Source of the DNA: Alphaproteobacteria bacterium
GTDB taxonomy: Bacteria > Pseudomonadota > Alphaproteobacteria > Rickettsiales > VGDC01
Direction: 5' to 3'
DNA: 6,485 bases
NCBI GenBank assembly: GCA_016869895.1
Contig: VGDC01000119.1
Coordinates: 1 to 6,485 of the forward strand
Shown here: positions 1 to 6,485 of the stretch, one piece after another
Layout: each line of letters starts with the position of its first letter
How positions within the stretch are numbered: the first letter of the stretch is position 1
Notes under the pieces: model-generated
Seen by the model: the letters and a program-made list of their open reading frames with translations, nothing else
The model's database searches: none
Told to the model about the DNA's origin: nothing
Position numbers and translations under genes: made by a program

Positions 1-929
1 ATCTGACTGAGCAGCATGATGATGCCACACAGGAATTGCGCCGCCGTAGCGAGCAGAAGCACTTTGTTGTAAGAGATTTTCGTCAGCACCCGCGCATTGA
101 ATTGCGAGGCGATGACGAAGCCCAGCGCATTCGCACCGAAGAACCAGCCGAAATGTTTTTTATCGATGCCGTTCAGCACCATCAACACGAAAGGCGAGCT
201 GGTGATATAGGTGAACATCCCCGCCATCGCCATGGCGCTGATGAGGGAATAGCCGAGGAAGTGGCGGTTGCGGATGATTTTGCCATACGTCACCATCACC
301 GATGTGAAGGAGAGGCTTTTCAGGCGCAGGTGTGGCTCGCGCGTTTCGGGCAGGCGAAGCGACACGATGAAACACGAGGTGCTGACGAAAACCAAGAACC
401 AGAAGATGGCGCGCCAACCGAAATGCACGGTGATGAATCCACCCAGCAGAGGGGCGAGGATGGGCGCGACGCCCATGATCATGATGAGCAGCGAAAACAC
501 ACGCGCGGCGTGGTTGGGGCTGAAGCGGTCGCGCACCATGGCACGGGTGATGACCGCGCCTGCCGCCGCGCCGAGGGCTTGCAGACAGCGCATGAACACG
601 AGCGTTTCGATGTTCGTGGCGAAGGCGCAGCCGATGCTTGCGGCGATATACAGGCACATGCCGAATTGCAGCGGACGCTTGCGCCCGAAGCGGTCGGCAA
701 TCGGCCCGTAGAACAACTGCCCCAGCGACAGGCCGATGAAATAGGTGGTCAGGGAATATTGCACATGCACCATATCCGAGCCGAGGCTTTCGGAGATGTC
801 ATTGAAGGCGGGCAGGTACATATCGATGGACAGCGGGCCGATGGCGGTGATGACGCCGAGGGCGACAATCAACCATGACATGCGGGGAACCGGCTCTTGC
901 CCGGCGAGGGTTTGCGGTATCGGATGCAT
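1..929 (-). CDS. Bcr/CflA family MFS drug-resistance-type exporter (3' end cut off by window)
   Basis: This is an inner-membrane proton-driven exporter of the major facilitator superfamily, Bcr/CflA (DHA1, 12-helix) group. Reading the minus strand gives 309 open codons with no stop before the window edge; family members are about 400 residues, so the last 90-100 are missing. Hydrophobic segments lie near residues 19-41, 57-77, 86-105, 110-132, 143-168, 172-192, 223-246, 258-278 and 289-307. Family marks are PLSIDMYLPAF in helix 1 (Asp36), the loop motif GPIADRFGRKRP at 75-86, RCLQALGAAAG in helix 4 (Arg114) and the antiporter motif GVAPILAPLLGG at 153-164. ATG 929 is the furthest upstream start possible, because an in-frame stop lies at 947-945. 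It has no clear ribosome binding site. Met17 (881-879) is an alternative start that would shorten the tail before helix 1. The gene begins 5 bases after the gltB stop, so coupled translation is likely. Family is secure. Bcr members export drugs such as bicyclomycin and, in E. coli, cysteine, but the substrate here is unknown. Confidence 0.9.
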   Translation of the reverse strand, partial: MHPIPQTLAGQEPVPRMSWLIVALGVITAIGPLSIDMYLPAFNDISESLGSDMVHVQYSLTTYFIGLSLGQLFYGPIADRFGRKRPLQFGMCLYIAASIGCAFATNIETLVFMRCLQALGAAAGAVITRAMVRDRFSPNHAARVFSLLIMIMGVAPILAPLLGGFITVHFGWRAIFWFLVFVSTSCFIVSLRLPETREPHLRLKSLSFTSVMVTYGKIIRNRHFLGYSLISAMAMAGMFTYITSSPFVLMVLNGIDKKHFGWFFGANALGFVIASQFNARVLTKISYNKVLLLATAAQFLCGIIMLLSQ

Positions 930-934
930 AAGGC
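930..934 (-). other. Five-base gap between gltB and the exporter gene
   Basis: The gltB TAA stop occupies 937-935 and the exporter ATG 929-927, leaving CCTT plus one flanking base between them. There is no room for a promoter or a rho-independent terminator. The upstream minus-strand sequence (GCGAGCTTAAGCCTT) has no AAGGAG-like element at the proper distance. Exporter synthesis therefore probably depends on ribosomes finishing gltB, which is an inference from spacing. A promoter inside the 3' part of gltB cannot be excluded by eye. Confidence 0.7.
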
Positions 935-3900
935 TTAAGCTCGCTTATCGGAAGATTCCGCAGCATCGGAAAGGGGATGGGCGAGGCGGTCGAGCATCTC
1001 CTTCGGGCAGACCTGCCAGAAATGCGGCAGTTCGAATGCCCATCCGGTGAGGATTTGGTCTGCGATGGGCGAACCCGTTTCAGCCTTGTGGCGGGCGATG
1101 AGGTCACGCAGGTGCGTTTCCCAGTGGGCGGAGGCGACGCGCTGGAAGACCACTGTTTCATCATTCACGCGGGGGGCGAAGTTGCCTTGCGGGTCATACA
1201 CAAATGCCATGCCGCCTGTCATGCCTGCGCCGAAGTTGTGGCCGACAGAACCGAGGATGACCGCCGTGCCGCCCGTCATGTATTCGCAGCCGTTCGAGCC
1301 GCAGCCTTCGACCACCACCGTCGCGCCGGAATTGCGCACGGCGAAGCGTTCACCTGCCTGACCGGAAGCGAGGAGCAGGCCGGAGGTCGCGCCATACAGC
1401 ACGGTGTTGCCGATGATGGTGTTGGCATGGGGCGCAAGCTGGCTGGACGGGCGCGGGCGGATAATGATCTGACCGCCGGAAAGGCCTTTGCCCACGTAGT
1501 CGTTCGCGTCGCCGTATAGCTCGATGCGGATGCCGCGCGCGAGGAATGCACCCAGCGATTGCCCCGCCGAACCACGCAGACGCAGGGTGATGTGGTCGTC
1601 ATGGAAAGTGGCGGCGTTGGGGTGCGTCACCACATGGGAAGACAGGCGCGTGCCCACGGCGCGCATGACGTTACGCACCGTATAGGCCAGCTGGATTTTC
1701 TCGCCACGATCCAGCGCGCCGGAGACTTCCGGAATCATCTGGCTATCGAGCGTGTCGGGCACTTCGTTGCGCGTCTTACGCGAGTAATAACGCGGGTGGC
1801 TGCCGGGGTCGGCCTGTGCGAGTAGGGTGTTCAAATCCAGATCCACCAAGTCTTCGCTGCCGCGATTCACCTGATGGAGCAAATCCGTGCGACCGACGAT
1901 TTCCTGCAAGGATGTGAAACCCAGCTGGGCGAGGATTTCGCGCACTTCTTCGGCGATGAAGCTGAGCAGGTTGACGACCTTATCCACCGTGCCATCGAAC
2001 TTTTCGCGTAGTAACGGGTCTTGCGTGGCGATGCCGACGGGGCAGGTGTTGCTGTGGCATTGGCGAACCAAGATGCAGCCGAGCGCGATGAGCGCGCCGG
2101 TGCCCAGCGCGTATTCCTCTGCGCCGAGCAGGGTGGCGATGACGATGTCGCGGCCTGTTTTCAAGCCGCCGTCCGTCTGCAATTTCACGCGATGGCGCAT
2201 ACGGTTGAGCGTCAAGACCTGATTGGCCTCGGCCAGTCCCATTTCCCACGGTGCGCCCGCGTGTTTCACGCTGCTCCACGGGCTTGCGCCCGTGCCACCA
2301 GAATGGCCGGAGATGACGATTTTATCGGCCATGGCTTTGGCCACACCCGCTGCAATCGTGCCGATGCCCGCTTGTGCCACGAGTTTCACGGAGACGATAG
2401 CATGGGGGTTAATCTGCTTCAAATCGTAGATAAGCTGCGCCAAGTCTTCGATGGAGTAGATGTCGTGATGCGGCGGAGGGGAAATGAGCGAAACGCCTTC
2501 GGTCGCATGGCGCAAGCGGGCGATTTCCACGGTCACTTTGAAAGCCGGAAGCTGGCCGCCTTCACCCGGCTTCGCGCCTTGCGCCACCTTGATTTGCAGC
2601 TCTTTCGCGCTGTTGAGGTATTGCGCGGTGACACCGAATCGACCCGATGCGATTTGTTTCACGACGGAGTTGGCATTGTCGCCATTCTCGCGCGGCAGGT
2701 AGCGTTCAGAACCTTCGCCGCCTTCACCGGAGTTGGACGCCGCGCCGATGCGGTTCATGGCCACGGCAAGAATCTCATGGGCTTCTGGCGAGAGCGCGCC
2801 GAGCGACATGGCAGGGGCGATGAAGCGTTTGCGGATTTCGGTGATGGGCTCGACCGTGTCGATGCTGACAGGCGCGTGGGGAGAGCGGAAATCCAGCAGG
2901 TCGCGCAGGTGGATGGGCGGCAAGGCGTGGATGGCTTCGGAGAATTTGCGGTATTGCTGATAGCTGCCGGAGGTGACGGCGGATTGCAGGATGTGGATGG
3001 CTTCGCCGCCCCAGCCGTGGCGTTCGCCGGTGGTGCGGAGGCGATAGAATCCACCGATGGGGAGTGCATCGCCATCCTGCGCGGCGAAAGCCGCCAAATG
3101 CATGGCGCGACCACGCTTTTCGATGCCCGCCAAACCGACACCGGATATGCGTGAGGGAAGGCCGGGGAAGAACTCTGCTACCAATGCGCGCGACAAGCCG
3201 ATGACCTCGAAATTCAGGCCGCCGCGATAGGAACTGACGACGGAGATGCCCATCTTCGACATGATTTTCAGCAAGCCTTGGTTCATCGCCTCGCGGAAAT
3301 TCTCCAGCGCTTCTTCGGCGGTGAGCTTGGGGAAGAGACCACGGGATTTGCGCTCCAAGATGGTCGCTTCGGCGAGTGTCGGCTGCACCACGGTCGCGCC
3401 TGCGCCGATGAGCACCGCAAGGGCGTGTACGTCAAAGCATTCGGCGGTGCGCACCAGAATGGCCGCGCCTTTGCGCAGCTTCTTGCGCACAAGATGGCTA
3501 TGCACCGCAGAAACGGCGAGAATCATGGGGATGGCGGAATGGCCTTCGTCCACCGAATCATCCGAAAGCACGAGGAACGAACGCCCTGAACGCGCGGCGG
3601 CTTCGGCTTCTTTGACGATGCGGCGAAGCGACGTGCGCAGGCTGCCTTCCTCGGCGATGGGGAAGACCGTGGCGATTTCCGTGGTGCGTTTGGAGAAACG
3701 CTGGCGGATGGCGGTCATCTCGTATTCGAGGAGCACGGGAGTATCCGCCACGAGGATTTCGCTGTGGGAATCATCCAGCGCGAGGAAGTTACCGTCATTG
3801 CCGAAACGGGTGGTGAGGCTCATCACCAATCGCTCGCGGAGCGGGTCGATGGGCGGGTTCGTCACCTGCGAGAAATTCTGGCGGAAGAAGTGGTGGAACG

Positions 3901-5458
3901 GGCGGTGGATGTCGGACAGGATGGCTACGGGCGTGTCATCGCCCATCGAGCCGATGGCTTCCTTGGCGGTCTCGGCCATGGGGTGCAGGATGGCCTCGAT
4001 GTCTTCCATCGTGTATCCCGCAGCGCGCTGGCGGCGGTGGATAGCGGCGGTATTTTGTGCTTGCGGCAGGGTGACAGGCACTTTCGCCACCACATCGGCA
4101 AGGCGCACGAGGTGCTTCACCCATTCGCCATAGGGCTGCTGCGCGGCGAGGTGGTCTTTCAACTCGGAATCTTTGTACAGCTTCGCATCAATCAGGTTCA
4201 CGCCGATGATGTCGCCAGGGCCAAGGCGGCCACGCTCCAGCACGTCGGCTTCCGGCACTTGCACCATGCCGCTTTCAGACGCGCAGATGAGCAGGCCTTC
4301 CTGCGTGATGGTGTAGCGCATGGGGCGAAGGCCACCCCTATCCATCCCCGCGATGACCCATTCGCCATCCGTCGCAGCGATGGCGGCGGGGCCGTCCCAT
4401 GGTTCGGAAACGCTGTTGCAGCAGGCATAGAGGTCTTTATGTGCCTGTGGCAGATCGGGGATGGTGCTCCACGCAGGTGGCACGAGAATCAGCTTCGCCA
4501 GCGGCAAGGGGCGACCCGCGCGCACCAGCACTTCCATCACTGAATCCAGCGCGCCCGTGTCGGATGTATTGCTGGGGATGACGGGCAGCACGTCTTCCTC
4601 GAAGCCTGCAAATGCGGCGGAGGAGAAGGTGGCTTCATGGCTCTGCATGAAGTTCACGTTTCCCTTGAGCGTGTTGATTTCACCATTATGCGCCAGCACG
4701 CGGAAGGGCTGCGCCAAGTGCCACGCAGGGGCGGTGTTGGTGGAGAAACGCTGATGGAACACCGCGAAGTTGGACTCGAATCGCGCATCGTTCAAATCAG
4801 GGTAGAAGGCGGTCAACTGCTCGGCTTTGAACAAGCCTTTATAGATGATGCTGCGGCTGGAGAGCGAGCAGATGTAGAAATCGTGGATGGCGCGGGCGCG
4901 AACGGCATTCTCGATGCGTTTGCGGATGATAAACAGATCGCGCTCGAAGGTCGCAGGGTCGGAATCGTCATGTCCAGCAATCAATATCTGCTCGATTTCA
5001 GGGCGGGATTCGTTGGCGATTTCACCGATGAGTTCCGATACGACGGGCACTTGCCGCCAGCCATACAGGCGATAACCCAAGCGCAGGATTTCCGTTTCTA
5101 CGATAGCGCGGCAGGCTTCCTGTGCGCCGAAGTTCTTTTTCGGCAGGAATATCATCCCCACGGCAAGGCGGTCAGAATACAGCTTCTTGCCGATGCCTTC
5201 AATATGCGCCGAGAAGAAGGCGAAGGGCAGCTGGACGTGGATGCCCGCGCCGTCACCGGTTTTGCCATCCGCATCCACCGCGCCGCGATGCCACATGTTC
5301 TGCAAGCCTTCGATGGCTTTTTCGACGATGACGCGGCGGGGTTTGCCGTCTATTGCGGCGATGAGGCCGACACCGCAGGCATCATGCTCGTTCGCGGCGG
5401 AGTATAACCCCGTGGCTTCAAGTTCGGCGGCGCGGGCATAGAAAGTGTCTTGTGTCAT
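935..5458 (-). CDS. gltB: Glutamate synthase (NADPH) large (alpha) subunit
   Basis: This cytosolic flavoenzyme subunit hydrolyses glutamine, channels the ammonia internally and reductively aminates 2-oxoglutarate to glutamate. The frame is intact at 1507 residues, the usual bacterial length. Cys28 in EHDACGVG is the class II amidotransferase nucleophile and should become N-terminal after removal of a 27-residue propeptide. Other amidotransferase marks are HQRFSTNT at 235-242, AHNGEINT at 256-263, NTSDTGALD at 297-305 and RGGLRPMRY at 374-382. A central domain spans roughly 455-810. The FMN/synthase domain (about 865-1225) contains APAMSLGALS, NSGEGGEGSE, KPGEGGQLP, HHDIYSIEDLAQ and ISGHSGGTGASP. 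Cys1128, Cys1134 and Cys1139 (C-x5-C-x4-C, bases 2077-2042) are the 3Fe-4S ligands. The C-terminal glycine-rich beta-helix domain (about 1230-1480) holds DANDYVGKGLSGG, IIGNTVLYGATSG and NSGATVVVEGCGSNGCEYMT. The ATG at 5458 overlaps the gltD stop and has a good ribosome binding site. The adjacent gltD argues for the NADPH-dependent bacterial enzyme rather than the ferredoxin type. Confidence 0.99.
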   Translation of the reverse strand: MTQDTFYARAAELEATGLYSAANEHDACGVGLIAAIDGKPRRVIVEKAIEGLQNMWHRGAVDADGKTGDGAGIHVQLPFAFFSAHIEGIGKKLYSDRLAVGMIFLPKKNFGAQEACRAIVETEILRLGYRLYGWRQVPVVSELIGEIANESRPEIEQILIAGHDDSDPATFERDLFIIRKRIENAVRARAIHDFYICSLSSRSIIYKGLFKAEQLTAFYPDLNDARFESNFAVFHQRFSTNTAPAWHLAQPFRVLAHNGEINTLKGNVNFMQSHEATFSSAAFAGFEEDVLPVIPSNTSDTGALDSVMEVLVRAGRPLPLAKLILVPPAWSTIPDLPQAHKDLYACCNSVSEPWDGPAAIAATDGEWVIAGMDRGGLRPMRYTITQEGLLICASESGMVQVPEADVLERGRLGPGDIIGVNLIDAKLYKDSELKDHLAAQQPYGEWVKHLVRLADVVAKVPVTLPQAQNTAAIHRRQRAAGYTMEDIEAILHPMAETAKEAIGSMGDDTPVAILSDIHRPFHHFFRQNFSQVTNPPIDPLRERLVMSLTTRFGNDGNFLALDDSHSEILVADTPVLLEYEMTAIRQRFSKRTTEIATVFPIAEEGSLRTSLRRIVKEAEAAARSGRSFLVLSDDSVDEGHSAIPMILAVSAVHSHLVRKKLRKGAAILVRTAECFDVHALAVLIGAGATVVQPTLAEATILERKSRGLFPKLTAEEALENFREAMNQGLLKIMSKMGISVVSSYRGGLNFEVIGLSRALVAEFFPGLPSRISGVGLAGIEKRGRAMHLAAFAAQDGDALPIGGFYRLRTTGERHGWGGEAIHILQSAVTSGSYQQYRKFSEAIHALPPIHLRDLLDFRSPHAPVSIDTVEPITEIRKRFIAPAMSLGALSPEAHEILAVAMNRIGAASNSGEGGEGSERYLPRENGDNANSVVKQIASGRFGVTAQYLNSAKELQIKVAQGAKPGEGGQLPAFKVTVEIARLRHATEGVSLISPPPHHDIYSIEDLAQLIYDLKQINPHAIVSVKLVAQAGIGTIAAGVAKAMADKIVISGHSGGTGASPWSSVKHAGAPWEMGLAEANQVLTLNRMRHRVKLQTDGGLKTGRDIVIATLLGAEEYALGTGALIALGCILVRQCHSNTCPVGIATQDPLLREKFDGTVDKVVNLLSFIAEEVREILAQLGFTSLQEIVGRTDLLHQVNRGSEDLVDLDLNTLLAQADPGSHPRYYSRKTRNEVPDTLDSQMIPEVSGALDRGEKIQLAYTVRNVMRAVGTRLSSHVVTHPNAATFHDDHITLRLRGSAGQSLGAFLARGIRIELYGDANDYVGKGLSGGQIIIRPRPSSQLAPHANTIIGNTVLYGATSGLLLASGQAGERFAVRNSGATVVVEGCGSNGCEYMTGGTAVILGSVGHNFGAGMTGGMAFVYDPQGNFAPRVNDETVVFQRVASAHWETHLRDLIARHKAETGSPIADQILTGWAFELPHFWQVCPKEMLDRLAHPLSDAAESSDKRA
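5455..5458 (-). other. ATGA stop/start overlap of gltD and gltB
   Basis: The minus strand reads ATGA here: ATG is the gltB start and TGA the gltD stop, a 4-base overlap. Such overlaps are a classic arrangement for translational coupling by termination and reinitiation. It would suit two subunits that assemble in equal amounts. The overlap is read directly; the coupling is inferred. Confidence 0.9.
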
Positions 5459-6485
5459 GCCGCGTCCTTCTTTTTAGCCAGCAGATAGGCGTTCATCGCC
5501 TGTGCTGCGTCGCGTCCATCCTTGATCGCCCAGACCACCAGCGATGCGCCGCGCACGATGTCACCCGCCGCGAAAACGCCGGGCAAAGACGTGTGGAAAT
5601 GTTTCGGGTCGATGGCCAGCGTGCCCCAAGCGGTGGTCTGCAGCGATGGCGCGCTCCACTGGCTGGGCAGGTCTTCGGCATCGAAACCGAGTGCTTTGAT
5701 GACGATGTCGGCTTTCAATGTGTCCGTCTCGCCTTCGATGGGCACGACGGACTGTCGGCCAGAGGCGTCCGGCGTGGTCAGGCGCATCCGCTGCACCAGC
5801 ACGCTTGCGACGTCACCGTTGCCGTTAAAGGCGCGGGGTGCGGAGAGCCATTCGAAGACGACACCTTCTTCCTCGGCGTTCTTCACTTCTCGCGCGCTGC
5901 CCGGCATATTCGCGCGGTCGCGGCGGTAGAGGCAGGTGACGGAGGCGGCATTCTGGCGGATGGCGGTGCGCACGCAATCCATCGCCGTATCACCGCCGCC
6001 GATGACGACGACGTGTTTTCCGGAAGCGTCATGGCCCGTGACTGCATCGCCCAGATTGCGGCGGTTACTGGCGGTCAGGTATTCCATCGCGGGGATGACA
6101 TTCCCCAGCGTATCATTCGGCACGCCGAGTTCGCGGGCTTTGTACACTCCCGTGGCGACTAGCACCGCATCGTGTTTAGCGCGCAGTTCATCGAGCGTGA
6201 TGTCTTTGCCGATTTCCACGTTTAGGTGGAATTGGATGCTGCTATCGCGCAGCAGTTTCTCGCGGCGGGCGACGACGGATTTATCGAGTTTGAAATTAGG
6301 GATGCCATAAACCAACAAGCCACCGATGCGGTCATAACGGTCGTAGACATGCACGTCGTGTCCGGCACGGCGGAGCATATCCGCTGCCGCCAGACCCGCA
6401 GGGCCCGCGCCGATGATGCCGACGCTCTGTCCGCTTTCGCCGCGTGGCTGCACGGGTTTCACCCAGCCGTTTTCGAAGGCTTGTT
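5455..6485 (-). CDS. gltD: Glutamate synthase (NADPH) small (beta) subunit (5' end cut off by window)
   Basis: This subunit oxidises NADPH with FAD and passes electrons to GltB. The window holds the last 342 codons plus the stop. Family members have about 470-480 residues, so the N-terminal domain with its cysteines for two 4Fe-4S clusters lies beyond position 6485. The visible frame opens with QAFENGWVKPVQP, the usual linker after the iron-sulfur domain. The GTG at 6462-6460 is therefore an internal valine codon and not the start. The FAD-binding motif VGIIGAGPAGLAA lies near 6423-6385, followed by GGLLVYGIPNFKLDK. The NADPH-binding motif VVVIGGGDTAMDC lies near 6012-5974, and the C-terminal FAD motif GVFAAGDIVRGAS near 5580-5542. 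The protein ends in a lysine-rich LLAKKKDAA tail with a TGA stop at 5457-5455. GltD-like domains also occur in other NAD(P)H oxidoreductases (for example dihydropyrimidine dehydrogenase and NfnB), but the overlap with gltB settles the identity. It is the first gene of the visible operon. Confidence 0.97.
   Translation of the reverse strand, partial: QAFENGWVKPVQPRGESGQSVGIIGAGPAGLAAADMLRRAGHDVHVYDRYDRIGGLLVYGIPNFKLDKSVVARREKLLRDSSIQFHLNVEIGKDITLDELRAKHDAVLVATGVYKARELGVPNDTLGNVIPAMEYLTASNRRNLGDAVTGHDASGKHVVVIGGGDTAMDCVRTAIRQNAASVTCLYRRDRANMPGSAREVKNAEEEGVVFEWLSAPRAFNGNGDVASVLVQRMRLTTPDASGRQSVVPIEGETDTLKADIVIKALGFDAEDLPSQWSAPSLQTTAWGTLAIDPKHFHTSLPGVFAAGDIVRGASLVVWAIKDGRDAAQAMNAYLLAKKKDAA
5465..5469 (-). 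promoter_or_regulatory. Ribosome binding site of gltB
   Basis: AAGGA on the minus strand sits 6 bases before the gltB ATG, inside the final codons of gltD. Motif and spacing are close to ideal and support ATG 5458 as the start, giving the 27-residue propeptide before Cys28. gltB can therefore recruit ribosomes itself as well as by reinitiation after gltD. Confidence 0.8.

Noticed and set aside
36..878. A 280-codon open frame on the plus strand opposite the exporter gene
   Set aside because: The translation is low-complexity (His, Arg, Glu, Asp, Gly rich) with no family motif. The minus strand here encodes a clear membrane transporter with all Bcr/CflA hallmarks.
928..948. Small inverted repeats around the gltB stop (GCTTAAGC palindrome, TAAGC/GCTTA arms)
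   Set aside because: The arms are only 4-5 base pairs with a tiny loop and no following T-run, and the exporter starts immediately after. It is too weak for a terminator and could easily occur by chance.
2021..3154. A 377-codon open frame on the plus strand opposite gltB
   Set aside because: It lies entirely antisense to conserved FMN and central-domain coding sequence. Its product is rich in Arg, His, Asp and Ala with no recognisable motif, as expected from the complement of a GC-rich gene.
3246..4133. A 295-codon open frame on the plus strand inside gltB
   Set aside because: It is composed mainly of Ser, Arg, Met and Ala without domain features and mirrors the gltB central domain. Similar shadows at 3764-4543, 4637-5407 and 5452-6162 were dismissed for the same reason.
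6460..6462. GTG codon as a possible start of gltD
   Set aside because: The frame stays open upstream to the window edge and encodes the conserved linker QAFENGW that follows the GltD iron-sulfur domain, so this codon is internal.
1..6485. Hidden mobile element, CRISPR array, RNA gene or new defence system
   Set aside because: The window is almost fully occupied by three intact, well-recognised reading frames with no repeats, tRNA-like folds or non-coding gaps. There is no space or signal for an additional system.

Overview
The window comes from a bacterial chromosome, most likely an alphaproteobacterium. That placement rests on recalled family knowledge: both glutamate synthase subunits carry sequence variants I associate with the Azospirillum/Rhizobium branch. 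Examples are GHSGGTGASP rather than GHDGGTGASP in the FMN domain of GltB, RQCHSNTCPVG at its iron-sulfur site, and GGGDTAMDCVRTAIRQ in GltD. Base composition looks moderately GC-rich by eye. All three genes lie on the minus strand, so transcription runs from position 6485 down to 1, and coding sequence covers nearly the whole window.

In transcription order, the first gene is gltD, the NADPH-oxidising small subunit of glutamate synthase (6485-5455), whose 5' end lies outside the window. Next is gltB, the large catalytic subunit (5458-935, complete, 1507 codons), which overlaps the gltD stop through an ATGA. Last is a Bcr/CflA-type major facilitator exporter (929 down past position 1, 3' end cut by the window), which begins only 5 bases after the gltB stop. 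The spacing indicates one operon with coupled translation.

GltD and GltB together make glutamate synthase (GOGAT). GltD takes electrons from NADPH through FAD and passes them through iron-sulfur clusters to the FMN of GltB. GltB releases ammonia from glutamine and adds it to 2-oxoglutarate, giving two glutamates. The exporter would be made alongside this enzyme, but its substrate cannot be read from the sequence.

I found no RNA gene, mobile element, CRISPR array, phage-like gene, convincing terminator or promoter. The operon promoter must lie beyond position 6485. There is no intergenic stretch longer than 5 bases. Apart from gene order and the attached exporter, this is an ordinary housekeeping region, and I see no undescribed system in it.
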